A DNA stretch of 64,000 nt, taken from Streptomyces sp. RKAG290. Lineage in GTDB: Bacteria; Actinomycetota; Actinomycetes; Streptomycetales; Streptomycetaceae. The notes under the pieces are model-generated. The model had not been told where the DNA came from. It made no database searches and saw only the letters and a program-made list of their open reading frames with translations. This document shows, piece after piece, positions 9,605-17,721 of the stretch (position 1 is its first letter; each line of letters begins with the position of its first letter). The position numbers and the translations under genes were made by a program. The stretch lies in assembly GCF_023701695.1 (NCBI RefSeq), contig NZ_JAJOZC010000001.1, positions 1,116,001-1,180,000 on the forward strand, written 5' to 3'.

Positions 9605-10038
9605 CACGCACAACCGCCACTCACCAGGATCTCGACTGGCTGCTCGACGGTCTGGTGGACTCGGTGGCCGAGACCCTGAATGCCGTGCTGCTCTCGGACG
9701 ACGGCCTGGTGGTGAGCCATTCGCGCACCGTCGAGCGCTCCGACGCCGAGCGGCTGGCCGCCATCTGCACCGGCCAGCAGAGCCTGGCCCGCGGTGTCGG
9801 CCAGCTCTTCAACGGCGGCGGCGTGCACCAGGTGATCGTCGAGCTGTCGGACCTGTGGCTCTTCATCATCTCGGCCGCCCAGGGCACGCACCTGGCCGTC
9901 GTCGCCTCCCAGGAGGTGGATGCCGAGATCATGTCGCTGGCCATGCACAACCTCGTCCAGCAGGTCGGCCAGAAGCTCAGCACACCGGTGCGCAGCAGCT
10001 TCGACGCCTTCGGCGGCGGGGACGGGCCGCAGGCGTGA
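9601..10038 (+). CDS. cvnB: Roadblock/LC7 domain protein of conservon (CvnB)
   Basis: A 145-residue soluble protein with the roadblock/LC7 fold signature: LDWLLDGLVDSVAETLNAVLLSDDGLVVS at the start, then AAICTGQQSLARGVGQLF and GTHLAVVAS. In the S. coelicolor Cvn9 system, CvnB-type proteins interact with the kinase and the GTPase of the same conservon at the membrane and are thought to modulate the GTPase cycle. It is translationally coupled on both sides: ATGA with the kinase, GTGA with the DUF742 gene. Confidence 0.92.
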   Translation: MTRTTATHQDLDWLLDGLVDSVAETLNAVLLSDDGLVVSHSRTVERSDAERLAAICTGQQSLARGVGQLFNGGGVHQVIVELSDLWLFIISAAQGTHLAVVASQEVDAEIMSLAMHNLVQQVGQKLSTPVRSSFDAFGGGDGPQA

Positions 10039-10442
10039 CCCCGCACTGGGAGGACGAGGAGCCGGAGGAGGACGGAGCGGGCACCATGGTGCGCCCGTAC
10101 ACCATCACCCGTGGCCGGACCGCCCCCGAGCGGGACGACTTCACCCTCATCACCGTGCTGACCACCGCACACGATCCGCGGGACGAACACGGTGCGGCGG
10201 CCAGGCCAGGACGGCTCCAGCCGGAGCACCGGATGATCCTGGACCGCTGCCGCCGTCCCGCGGCGGTCGCCGAGGTCTCCGCGGACCTCAACCTCCCGGT
10301 CTCGGTGACCAAGATCCTGCTGGCGGACCTGGTCGCCCATGGCCTGCTGCTCGCCCGCGCGCCCCTCTCGGTGGCACGGGCGGCCGGTGGTGCGGACATG
10401 GGCACGCTGGCCGCTGTTCGCGACGGACTCCGGAGACTCTGA
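10035..10442 (+). CDS. cvnC: DUF742 protein of conservon (CvnC)
   Basis: A 135-residue protein with the DUF742 pattern: an acidic start, VRPYTITRGRT, then a winged-helix-like segment (PEHRMILDRCRRPAAVAEVSADLNLPVSVTKILLADLVAHGLL). The GTG start at 10035 overlaps the cvnB stop. CvnC proteins are conservon partners of unknown biochemical role; the helix-turn-helix-like part suggests a protein or nucleic-acid contact, but that is inference. Six bases separate it from the GTPase gene. Confidence 0.9.
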   Translation: MTPHWEDEEPEEDGAGTMVRPYTITRGRTAPERDDFTLITVLTTAHDPRDEHGAAARPGRLQPEHRMILDRCRRPAAVAEVSADLNLPVSVTKILLADLVAHGLLLARAPLSVARAAGGADMGTLAAVRDGLRRL

Positions 10443-10448
10443 GCAAAA

Positions 10449-11018
10449 ATGACAACCAGTCAGGCGGCCCCGGCCGCTGTCAAGATACTTATCGCCGGTG
10501 GCTTCGGTGTCGGCAAGACCACCCTGGTGGGCGCCGTCAGCGAGGTCGCGCCCCTGCGTACCGAGGAGTTCCTGACCAAGGCCAGCATCGGCGTCGACGA
10601 CCTGGCCGGGGTCGGCCGGAAGGACACGACCACCGTGGCGCTGGACTTCGGCCGGATCACGGTCAGTCCCGAGCTGGTCGTCTACCTCTTCGGCACACCG
10701 GGCCAGGAGCGCTTCTGGTTCATGTGGAACGACCTGGTCAACGGCGCGCTCGGCGGTGTCGTGATCGCCGACACCCGTCGGCTGGAGACCAGTTTCGCCT
10801 CGATCGACTTCTTCGAGAGCCGGGACATCCCGTTCGTGGTGGCGATCAACTGTTTCCACGGCCACAACACCCGTACGACGGACGAGGTCAGGGCAGCTCT
10901 CGACCTCGATCCCCATGTCCCCCTGCTGGTCGGTGACGTGCGCGAGCGGCCGTTCGGCCGGGACGTGCTGCTGGCTCTGGTGGACCACCTGATGAGCCTG
11001 CCCGCAGTTGCCGGCTGA
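10449..11018 (+). CDS. cvnD: Ras-like GTPase of conservon (CvnD)
   Basis: A 189-residue small GTPase. The P-loop GGFGVGKTT is at about 17-25, switch I threonine is in KDTTTVALDFG, and the G3 motif is FGTPGQER with Gln in place. The G4 motif is atypical (VAINCF instead of NKxD), which is usual for this bacterial family. It is predicted to sit on the inner membrane face as the switch of the kinase complex. The spacer to the DUF742 gene is AT-rich (GCAAAA) and lacks a strong ribosome site, so translation may depend on coupling. Confidence 0.92.
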   Translation: MTTSQAAPAAVKILIAGGFGVGKTTLVGAVSEVAPLRTEEFLTKASIGVDDLAGVGRKDTTTVALDFGRITVSPELVVYLFGTPGQERFWFMWNDLVNGALGGVVIADTRRLETSFASIDFFESRDIPFVVAINCFHGHNTRTTDEVRAALDLDPHVPLLVGDVRERPFGRDVLLALVDHLMSLPAVAG

Positions 11019-11071
11019 CCCCTCCCCCTCCCGTCGTCTTCCCGCTGTTTCCCGCTCTGGAGAGATCCGAT

Positions 11072-12205
11072 ATGGCAACACCACTGCGCGTCCTGATTCA
11101 CGGCGGCGGCATCGGCGGGCTGACGCTCGCCACCGCCCTGGCCCGGCGCGGTCACACCGTCGAGGTCGCCGAACTCCGCGACGAGCTCGACGCCCTGGGC
11201 GTCGGCATCATCCAGCCGTCCAACGCGCTGCACGTCATGCGGGAGATCGGGGTGCTCGACGACTGCCTCAAGGCGGGCTTCGAGTGGGAGATCCTGACCA
11301 TCGCCGACCCGGCCGGCAACACCCTGGCGGAGATACCGCAGCCCCGGATGGGCGACGCGCCCTCCAACAACGGCATTCCCCGCCCGGCGCTGGCCCAGGT
11401 GCTCGGCGCCGCCGCCACGGCCGCCGGGGCCACCATCCGCTTCGGCGCCACCGTTGCCGGGCTCACGGACGACGGCGAGGGCGTGGACGTCACCCTGTCC
11501 GACGGCTCGTCCGGCCGCTGGGACCTGGTGGTCGGCTTCGACGGCATCGGCTCGCCCCTGCGCACCCGGCTCTACGGCGACCGCTACACCCCGCAGTACA
11601 CCGGCTTCGCCAACTGGCGGGTCACCGTGCCCCGTCAGGCACAGGTCAAGGGCGTCGTCATGGGCACCGCGGGCCAGGCGGCCAAGGCACTGCTCACGCC
11701 GATCACGAACGAACTCATGTACCTGGGCGCGGTGTTCGCCGAGGAGGCGGACTTCCGTCCCGACCCGGAGAAGGCCCACGCGCAGCTGAAGGAGCGGCTG
11801 CCGATGTTCTCCGGCCCGGTCGCCGAGGCGCTCGCCGCGGTCACCGGACCGGAAGCGGTGGTGTACTCGCGGATCTCCCAGGTGACCGTCGAGGAGCCGT
11901 GGCACGTCGGCCGGGTGGTCCTGGCCGGTGACGCCGCGCACGCCAGCACCCCGCACATCGCGCAGGGTGCGGCGATGGCCGTGGAGGACGCGCTGGTGCT
12001 CGCCCAGTCGCTGGACGACGAGGCGGACGTCGCCGCCGCGCTCGACGCCTGGGAGGCGCGCCGCCGTCCCCGCGCCATGTGGGTGCAGGCGATGTCGCGT
12101 GCCGTGCTCAAGCAGGAGACGGGCGGGGAGACGACGCCCGAGGAGGACGAGCTGCTGAAGATCGGCATCCCGGGTGCGGCGCACTTCCTGGTGCGGCCCT
12201 ACTGA
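11072..12205 (+). CDS. FAD-dependent monooxygenase (PHBH-type fold)
   Basis: A 377-residue flavoprotein. The dinucleotide-binding GGGIGGLTLATALARRGH starts near residue 11, and the second FAD motif GDAAHASTPHIAQG lies near 287-300. The length and motifs fit single-component aromatic hydroxylases that use NAD(P)H and O2; the substrate cannot be told. GGAGAGA precedes the ATG by a good distance. It follows the GTPase gene by 53 bases in the same direction with no terminator seen, so it may be a member of the conservon operon, in the place where other conservons carry P450 genes. A strong hairpin follows the gene. Confidence 0.85.
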   Translation: MATPLRVLIHGGGIGGLTLATALARRGHTVEVAELRDELDALGVGIIQPSNALHVMREIGVLDDCLKAGFEWEILTIADPAGNTLAEIPQPRMGDAPSNNGIPRPALAQVLGAAATAAGATIRFGATVAGLTDDGEGVDVTLSDGSSGRWDLVVGFDGIGSPLRTRLYGDRYTPQYTGFANWRVTVPRQAQVKGVVMGTAGQAAKALLTPITNELMYLGAVFAEEADFRPDPEKAHAQLKERLPMFSGPVAEALAAVTGPEAVVYSRISQVTVEEPWHVGRVVLAGDAAHASTPHIAQGAAMAVEDALVLAQSLDDEADVAAALDAWEARRRPRAMWVQAMSRAVLKQETGGETTPEEDELLKIGIPGAAHFLVRPY

Positions 12206-12232
12206 TCCGACGGCGGCCGGCGCCGCCCTGGA

Positions 12233-12271
12233 CGCCTCGTACGGCCCCGGCTTCCGGGACCGTACGAGGCG
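12233..12271. terminator. Bidirectional hairpin terminator
   Basis: CGCCTCGTACGG at 12233-12244 pairs perfectly with CCGTACGAGGCG at 12260-12271, and an inner CCCGG/CCGGG stem closes on a 3-base loop. It lies between the convergent monooxygenase and RidA genes, so it can end transcripts from both sides. There is no long T run, as usual in Streptomyces. Confidence 0.75.
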
Positions 12272-12289
12272 TTGACCGTCTCCGCCCGG

Positions 12290-12691
12290 TCAGGGCAGGA
12301 CCGCCACCCCGTCGATCTCGACGAGCGCCTGTTCGTCCCAGAGCCGCGCCGCTCCGATGACGGCCATGGCGGGGTAGTCGCGGCCCGCCAGTCGGCGCCA
12401 GATCCGTCCCAGTTCCGCGGCGTTGGCGCGGTAGTCGGCGACATCGGTGGCGTAGACCGTGACCCGGGCCAGGTCGGCCGGGGCGCCGCCGGCCGCACGC
12501 AGCGCGGTGAACAGGTTGGTCAGGGCGGTGGCGAACTGCTCGGGCAGGGTGGTTCCGATGATGTCGCCCTGCTGGTCGAGTGCGGTCTGCCCGGCCAGGA
12601 AGACCAGTTGGCTCCCGGTGGCCGTGACCGCGTGCGAGAAGCCGGCCGGCGGTGAGAGTTCGGCGGGGTTGATCCGGTGGATCGGGCTCAT
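12290..12691 (-). CDS. RidA family reactive intermediate/imine deaminase
   Basis: A 133-residue YjgF/YER057c/UK114-type protein: FSHAVTATGSQLVFLAGQTALDQQGDIIG, QFATALTNLFTALRAAGGAPADLARVTVYATD, ending ALVEIDGVAVLP. RidA enzymes hydrolyse enamines and imines. The ATG overlaps the acyl-CoA dehydrogenase stop (ATGA), so it is made with that enzyme. In an aminobenzoyl-CoA route an enamine or imine must be hydrolysed after dearomatisation, which would give this protein a pathway role. That role is inference from context. Confidence 0.88.
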   Translation of the reverse strand: MSPIHRINPAELSPPAGFSHAVTATGSQLVFLAGQTALDQQGDIIGTTLPEQFATALTNLFTALRAAGGAPADLARVTVYATDVADYRANAAELGRIWRRLAGRDYPAMAVIGAARLWDEQALVEIDGVAVLP

Positions 12692-13815
12692 GCGGACGGC
12701 TCCCGGTTCGCGTACAGCTCCTTGGCGATGATGGTGCGCTGGACCTCGCTGGCGCCCTCGTAGATCCGCGGGGCCCGGACCTCACGGTAGAGGTGTTCGA
12801 GCAGATGGCCCCGGCGCAGGGCGCGGGCGCCGTGCAGTTGGACGGCCGTGTCCACGACGTACTGCGCGGTCTCCGTCGCGTACAGCTTCGCCATGGCGGC
12901 GCGCCGCGGTACGCCGGGCTCCCCCGCGTCGTACGCCGCGGCGGCCGCGTACACCAGCAGCCGGGCGGCCTCGGTGCGGGTGGCCATCTCGGCGACCTGG
13001 TGGGCGACGGCCTGGAGGTCTTTCAGCGCCCCGCCGAACGCGGTGCGCTCCGCGGTGTGGCCGACCGTGGCGTCGAGGGCGGCGCGGGCCATGCCGACCG
13101 CGAAGGCGCCGACGCTGGGCCGGAACAGGTTGAGGGTGTTCATGGCGACCCGGAAGCCCCGGTCCGGCTCGCCGAGCACGTCGTCGGGCGTGACCGGTAC
13201 GCCGTCGAAGGCGAGGGTGCCGATGGGGTGCGGGGAGAGCATGTCGAGGGACGACCCGGTCAGCCCCGGCCGGTCGGCGGGGACCAGGAACGCGGTGACT
13301 CCGCGGGCTCCGGCGCCTTGCGTCGTGCGGGCGAAGACGGTGTAGAAGTCGGCCTCGGGGGCGTTGGAGATCCAGCACTTCTCGCCGGTCAGCCGCCAGC
13401 CGTCCGGCGCGTGGACGGCGTCGAGCGCGAGGGCCGCGGCATCCGACCCCGCCCCCGGCTCGCTGAGCGCGAAGGCGGCGACGGCACGGCCGGCCCGGAC
13501 TTCGGGCAGCCAGCGCTCGCGGTGGGCCGGGGTGCCCGCCTGGACCACGGGGTACGTACCGAGCCCCTGGAGCGCCAGCGCGGTCTCGGCCTCCGTGCAG
13601 CCCCGGGCCAGGGATTCACGCAGCAGACAGAGGTCCAGGGCGCCGGAACCGAGCATCCGGTCCAGCAGGCCGAGCTCACCGAGTGCGGCGACCAGCGGGC
13701 GGTTGACGTGGCCCGGCTCGCCCTTCTCCGCGAGCGGGCGCAGCCGCTCCTCGGCAAGGGTGCGCAGTTCCTCGCACCAGGCGGTCTGTGCCGGATCGAG
13801 CGAGAATGCCGTCAT
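12688..13815 (-). CDS. Acyl-CoA dehydrogenase
   Basis: A 375-residue flavoprotein of the acyl-CoA dehydrogenase family: FALSEPGAGSDAAAL and GEKCWISNA (FAD and substrate loop), RTAFGGALKDLQAVAHQVAEM, and the C-terminal RIYEGASEVQRTIIAKELY, with the catalytic Glu expected at the YEGASE position. The ATG at 13815 was chosen because AGAGAGG precedes it at a good distance; a longer form from 13884 is Arg/Gly-rich and unlike the family. It sits divergently from the CoA ligase and is coupled to ridA. Probable role: alpha,beta-dehydrogenation of a ring-reduced aryl-CoA intermediate. Confidence 0.9.
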   Translation of the reverse strand: MTAFSLDPAQTAWCEELRTLAEERLRPLAEKGEPGHVNRPLVAALGELGLLDRMLGSGALDLCLLRESLARGCTEAETALALQGLGTYPVVQAGTPAHRERWLPEVRAGRAVAAFALSEPGAGSDAAALALDAVHAPDGWRLTGEKCWISNAPEADFYTVFARTTQGAGARGVTAFLVPADRPGLTGSSLDMLSPHPIGTLAFDGVPVTPDDVLGEPDRGFRVAMNTLNLFRPSVGAFAVGMARAALDATVGHTAERTAFGGALKDLQAVAHQVAEMATRTEAARLLVYAAAAAYDAGEPGVPRRAAMAKLYATETAQYVVDTAVQLHGARALRRGHLLEHLYREVRAPRIYEGASEVQRTIIAKELYANREPSA

Positions 13816-13962
13816 ACCGGCGCCTCTCTGGTCGGAGTCCCGTCGGTTGCCCTGCGTGTGCCGTGCCGTCGCGCCTTGCCTCATCGTCCCCGTTTTATCG
13901 CGGACCGTTGACTACCGTCACTCAAACGATACGCTCCAGAGGCGACAAGGGGGCGATCCTTC
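13816..13962. promoter_or_regulatory. Divergent promoter region with candidate PaaX-type operator
   Basis: Shared by the acyl-CoA dehydrogenase (leftward) and CoA ligase (rightward) genes. A candidate rightward promoter is TTGACT at 13908-13913, a 16-base spacer, and TACGCT at 13930-13935. The dyad TGAC-TACC-GTCA at 13909-13920 overlaps it. Eleven of the twelve bases recur at 20963-20974, upstream of the enoyl-CoA hydratase operon. Confidence 0.55.
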
Positions 13963-15609
13963 ATGGACCCGAACACCTCAGCGCACATCGACAGCTTTGC
14001 CAGGGAACATCTGCCACCCGCGGACCAGTGGCCGGAACTGGTCTTCGACCTGCCCGAGCTGCACTACCCGGACCGGCTCAACTGCGCCGCCGAGCTGCTG
14101 GACCGTACGGCGGAGCGCTTCGGGCCCGACCGGCCCGCCTTCCGTACGCCCGACGGCACGGTGATCGGTTACGGGGAGCTGCGCGACCGGGTGGACCGGT
14201 TCGCCCATGTCCTCACCTCGGACCTGGGGGTCGTGCCCGGCAACCGCGTGCTGCTGCGCGGCCCCACCACGCCCGATCTCGCCGCCTGCTGGCTGGCGGT
14301 GCTGAAGGCCGGCGCGATCGCCGTCACCGTACTGGCCCAGCAGCGGGCCGCCGAACTCGCCACGATCTGCTCGATCGCCCGGATCAGCCACGCGCTGTGC
14401 GACGTCCGGTCGGTCGAGGACCTGGCGAAGGCGCAGGTACCGGGGCTGCGGATCACCGCGTACGGCGGCGACGCCCCGGACGACCTGCTGCGGCTGGCCG
14501 CTGCCAGACCGGGCCCGTACCGGGCCGTGGACACCGCCGCGGACGATGTCGCGCTGATCGCCTTCACCTCGGGCACCACCGGCCGCCCCAAGGGCTGCAT
14601 GCACCTGCACCGCGATGTCCTGGCCATTGCCGACACCTTCTCGCGGCACATCCTGCGGCCGGAGCCCGACGACGTGTTCGCCGGCAGCCCGCCGCTCGGC
14701 TTCACCTTCGGACTCGGCGGGCTGGTGGTGTTCCCGCTGCGGGCCGGCGCCTCGGCGCTGCTGCTGGAACAGGCCGGTCCCAAGCAGCTGCTGCCGGCCC
14801 TCGCCGCGCACCGCGTCTCGGTGCTCTTCACCGCTCCCACCGCTTACCGCGTGATGCTCGACCGGCTCGACGAGTTCGACCTCTCCGCCCTGCGCCGCTG
14901 CGTGTCGGCGGGTGAGAACCTGCCGGTCGCGACCTGGCAGTCCTGGCACGAGCGGACCGGGCTTCGCATCATCAACGGCATCGGCGCCACCGAGCTGCTG
15001 CACATCTTCGTCTCCGCGGCCGACGGGGCGATCCGCCCCGGCACCACCGGCGTCCCGGTGCCCGGCTGGCAGGCGCGGGTGGTGGACCGGGACGGCGCAC
15101 CCGTGCAGGACGGCGAGCCGGGTCTGCTCGCCGTCCGCGGCCCGGTCGGCTGCCGCTACCTCGCCGACGAACGACAGCGGGAGTACGTCCGGCACGGCTG
15201 GAACCTCACCGGCGACACGTACGTGCGCGACGCGGACGGCTACTTCCACTACGTGGCGCGCGCCGACGACATGATCATCTCCTCGGGCTACAACATCGCG
15301 GGCCCCGAGGTCGAGGACGCCCTGCTGCGCCACCCCGAGGTGGCGGAGGCCGCGGTGGTGGGCCGGGCGGACGAGCTGCGCGGCCGGATCGTGGCGGCCT
15401 ACGTGGTGCTGCGGGAGGGCTCCACGCTCTCGGCCGACGCGCTGCGCACCTTCATGAGGACGGAGCTGGCCCCGCACAAGTGCCCCCGTCTCATCACGTT
15501 CCTGCCCGCACTCCCCCGGACGGCCACCGGCAAACTGCAGCGGTTCCGGCTCCGGGAGGACGAGGGCTGCGAAGACGGTGCCGCCGCCGTCCCGCCGGGC
15601 CGAGAATGA
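13963..15609 (+). CDS. Benzoate/2-aminobenzoate-type CoA ligase (AMP-forming)
   Basis: A 548-residue adenylate-forming enzyme. The P-loop-like AFTSGTTGRPKGCMH starts near residue 203; motifs INGIGATELLH and LTGDTYVRDADGY follow, and the C-terminal PRTATGKLQRFRLR carries the catalytic lysine. The N-terminus (LVFDLPELHYPDRLNCAAELLDRTAERFG) is of the benzoate/anthranilate-CoA ligase kind. It would convert an aryl acid with ATP and CoA into aryl-CoA, the first step of a CoA-dependent aerobic pathway. GGGGG precedes the ATG. The regulator gene follows after 4 bases. Salicylate, anthranilate or benzoate are all possible substrates. Confidence 0.87.
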   Translation: MDPNTSAHIDSFAREHLPPADQWPELVFDLPELHYPDRLNCAAELLDRTAERFGPDRPAFRTPDGTVIGYGELRDRVDRFAHVLTSDLGVVPGNRVLLRGPTTPDLAACWLAVLKAGAIAVTVLAQQRAAELATICSIARISHALCDVRSVEDLAKAQVPGLRITAYGGDAPDDLLRLAAARPGPYRAVDTAADDVALIAFTSGTTGRPKGCMHLHRDVLAIADTFSRHILRPEPDDVFAGSPPLGFTFGLGGLVVFPLRAGASALLLEQAGPKQLLPALAAHRVSVLFTAPTAYRVMLDRLDEFDLSALRRCVSAGENLPVATWQSWHERTGLRIINGIGATELLHIFVSAADGAIRPGTTGVPVPGWQARVVDRDGAPVQDGEPGLLAVRGPVGCRYLADERQREYVRHGWNLTGDTYVRDADGYFHYVARADDMIISSGYNIAGPEVEDALLRHPEVAEAAVVGRADELRGRIVAAYVVLREGSTLSADALRTFMRTELAPHKCPRLITFLPALPRTATGKLQRFRLREDEGCEDGAAAVPPGRE

Positions 15610-15613
15610 TCAC

Positions 15614-16429
15614 ATGGCCGAACCGCACACACCCCGCTCGCTGATCGTCACCCTCTACGGTGCCTACGGCCGGACCCCCGGCGACGCCCCGCTCCCGGTG
15701 TCCGGGCTCATCCGGCTGCTGGGTGCCGTGGGCGTGGAGGCCCCTGCCGTCCGGTCCTCCGTCTCCCGGCTGAAGCGGCGCGGCCTGCTCGTAGCGGCCC
15801 GCACGGCGGACGGAGCGGCCGGGTACGCGCTCTCGGCCGACGCCCGCCAGCTGCTCGACGACGGTGACCGGCGGATCTACCGGCACCCGGCGCCCCGGCT
15901 CACCGACGGCTGGGTGCTCGCCGTGTTCTCCGTACCGGAGGCCGAACGCCACAAGCGGCACCTGCTGCGCTCGCGGCTGTCGCGGCTGGGCTTCGGCACG
16001 GCCGCGCCCGGTGTCTGGATCGCCCCGGCGGGGCTGTACGACGAGACCCGGCACACGCTGGAGCGGCTGGAGCTCGCCCCCTACGTCGACCTGTTCCGCG
16101 GCGACCACCTCGGCTTCGCCGCCACCGGGGAGTCGGTGGCGCGCTGGTGGGACCTCGCGGCCGTCGCCCGGCTGCACCACGACTTCCTGGAGCGCCACGA
16201 GCCGGTGCTGCGGGCCTGGGAGGCGCGGGGGGACGAGGCACCCGATCCGGAGCACGCCTACCGGGACTACCTGACCGCACTGGACTCCTGGCGCCAGGTG
16301 CCGTACGCGGACCCGGGACTGCCGCCGGAACTGCTGCCCGGGGGATGGCCCGGCGGCCGGTCGGCCGAGGTGTTCGGGCTGCTGCACGAGCGGCTGCGGG
16401 ACGCGGGGGCGGAGTTCGCAGGCGGTTAA
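15614..16429 (+). CDS. PaaX family transcriptional regulator
   Basis: A 271-residue protein with the PaaX layout: winged-helix N-terminus (PRSLIVTLYGAYGRTPGDAPLPVSGLIRLLG, then VRSSVSRLKRRGLLVAAR), central domain (TDGWVLAVFSVPEAERHKRHLLRSRLSRLGFGTAAPGVWIAP), and a C-terminal PaaX-C region with AYRDYLTALDSWRQVPYADPGLPPELLP. PaaX proteins repress aromatic-CoA catabolic genes and respond to an aryl-CoA. The start ATG is 4 bases after the ligase stop, so ligase and regulator are co-transcribed. It is the natural candidate to bind the matching dyads at 13909 and 20963. Confidence 0.88.
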   Translation: MAEPHTPRSLIVTLYGAYGRTPGDAPLPVSGLIRLLGAVGVEAPAVRSSVSRLKRRGLLVAARTADGAAGYALSADARQLLDDGDRRIYRHPAPRLTDGWVLAVFSVPEAERHKRHLLRSRLSRLGFGTAAPGVWIAPAGLYDETRHTLERLELAPYVDLFRGDHLGFAATGESVARWWDLAAVARLHHDFLERHEPVLRAWEARGDEAPDPEHAYRDYLTALDSWRQVPYADPGLPPELLPGGWPGGRSAEVFGLLHERLRDAGAEFAGG

Positions 16430-16472
16430 TGCGCGTGCCCCGGAGGCGGTGCGCCCGGCAGAATGCGGGTGC

Positions 16473-17300
16473 ATGACCTGGACCTTCACCGACGACGTCG
16501 ACGCCTTCCTCGACGCGGCCGGCACCTCGCTCGCCGCCAGGCCGGCCGAGCACACCCTTGTGCTGACCGTCACCGCGACCCTGCGGCGGCACGGCCCGCA
16601 CGCCTTCACCGAGCACGCCCCGGTACTGGGCTGGTGGCGCGGTGCCGACGGCAAGGTGGCGGGGACGCTCGTGCGGACACCGCCCCGGCCGGCGCTGCTC
16701 CACGGCATCGTGCCGGAAGCGGTCGCTCCGCTGATGGCCGCTCTCCCGCTCACCGGCATCAACGCGGACCGTCCCACGGCCGAGGCGGTGGCGGCCCACT
16801 GGCCGGGGTTCCGCGTCGACGAGGAGCAACGCCTCTACCGGCTGGGCGACTTGGTCCCGCCGTCGCCCGCCCCCGGCGGCCGGCCGCGGGCGGCGACGCC
16901 GGCGGACCGGGACCTGCTGCTGCGGTGGTATCCGCAGTTCACCGCCGACGTCGGCCTGCCCCCCGGCCACCCCGAGCGTGCGGTGGCCGAGCGCACCGCC
17001 GAGGGCCGGCTGACGCTCTGGGAGGACGGGGGCGTCCCCGTGTCGATGGCGGGCGTCTCGCCGCGGCTGGCCGGCGCGGTGCGGGTCGCTCCGGTCTACA
17101 CCCCGCCGGAGCACCGCGGCCGGGGCTACGCGGCGGCGGTGACGGCGGCGGTGAGCCGCGCGGCCCGGGAGTCGGGCGCGGACGAGGTGCCGCTCTTCAC
17201 CGACCTGGCGAACGCGACCAGCAACGGCGTCTACACCCGGATCGGCTACCGGGCGGTCACCGACCGGCTGCTGATCAGTGCGGCGGCCGCTGGTGGATGA
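16473..17300 (+). CDS. GNAT family N-acetyltransferase
   Basis: A 275-residue protein with a C-terminal GNAT domain. The acetyl-CoA loop is in VAPVYTPPEHRGRGYAAAVTAAVSRAARESGADEVPLFTDLANATSN, followed by YTRIGYRAVTDR. The N-terminal half (TFTDDVDAFLDAAGTSLAARPAEHTLVLTV) is a degenerate second acetyltransferase-like module seen in similar Streptomyces proteins. Substrate unknown. It lies 43 bases after the PaaX gene and overlaps the next small gene, so it may be in the same transcript, but a catabolic role is not evident. Confidence 0.82.
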   Translation: MTWTFTDDVDAFLDAAGTSLAARPAEHTLVLTVTATLRRHGPHAFTEHAPVLGWWRGADGKVAGTLVRTPPRPALLHGIVPEAVAPLMAALPLTGINADRPTAEAVAAHWPGFRVDEEQRLYRLGDLVPPSPAPGGRPRAATPADRDLLLRWYPQFTADVGLPPGHPERAVAERTAEGRLTLWEDGGVPVSMAGVSPRLAGAVRVAPVYTPPEHRGRGYAAAVTAAVSRAARESGADEVPLFTDLANATSNGVYTRIGYRAVTDRLLISAAAAGG

Positions 17301-17721
17301 GGCTCCCGGGCCGGTCTGGCTGGTCGCGGCGAACGTGGTGCGGTGGCGGCGGTACGGGGAACTCGGGCCGGAGCTGCGGCCCGGCACGAAGGCGTTCCGG
17401 GGCGGGGCGAAGGTCTACGTCGTCGGCACCTACCCCGGCATGGCGCACGAGCAGCTGACCGCGGTGGGCCACGGCCGGCACACCGGCCGTTGGATCACCA
17501 TAGACACCGGGACCCGGCATCTGCACACCTTCCGGGCCCAGTTGGTGTACAGCCCGGCGGTGCTGAAGCGGTGCGGCGCCGAGCCGCGCACCCGTGGGGA
17601 GGCCGAGGAACTGGCCGCGCTGCTGGAGCGGCTCGCGCGCCACGGACGGCACCACCATCACGCCGCCCCGCACCCCGATCCCTGCCGCTGCCACGAGTGC
17701 CTGCCGCTCAGCCCAGGGTGA
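17278..17721 (+). CDS. Hypothetical protein with His-rich, Cys-containing C-terminus
   Basis: A 147-residue protein, not recognised. It overlaps the GNAT gene by about 23 bases; GTG at 17278 or 17293 could both serve. The body (VWLVAANVVRWRRYGELGPELRPGTKAFRGGAKVYVVGTYPG) looks globular. The end carries RHGRHHHHAAPHPDPCRCHEC, a His/Cys cluster that could bind a metal ion; that is inference. Its 3' end overlaps the 3' end of the opposing oxidoreductase gene by 14 bases. Confidence 0.65.
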   Translation: MRRPLVDEAPGPVWLVAANVVRWRRYGELGPELRPGTKAFRGGAKVYVVGTYPGMAHEQLTAVGHGRHTGRWITIDTGTRHLHTFRAQLVYSPAVLKRCGAEPRTRGEAEELAALLERLARHGRHHHHAAPHPDPCRCHECLPLSPG

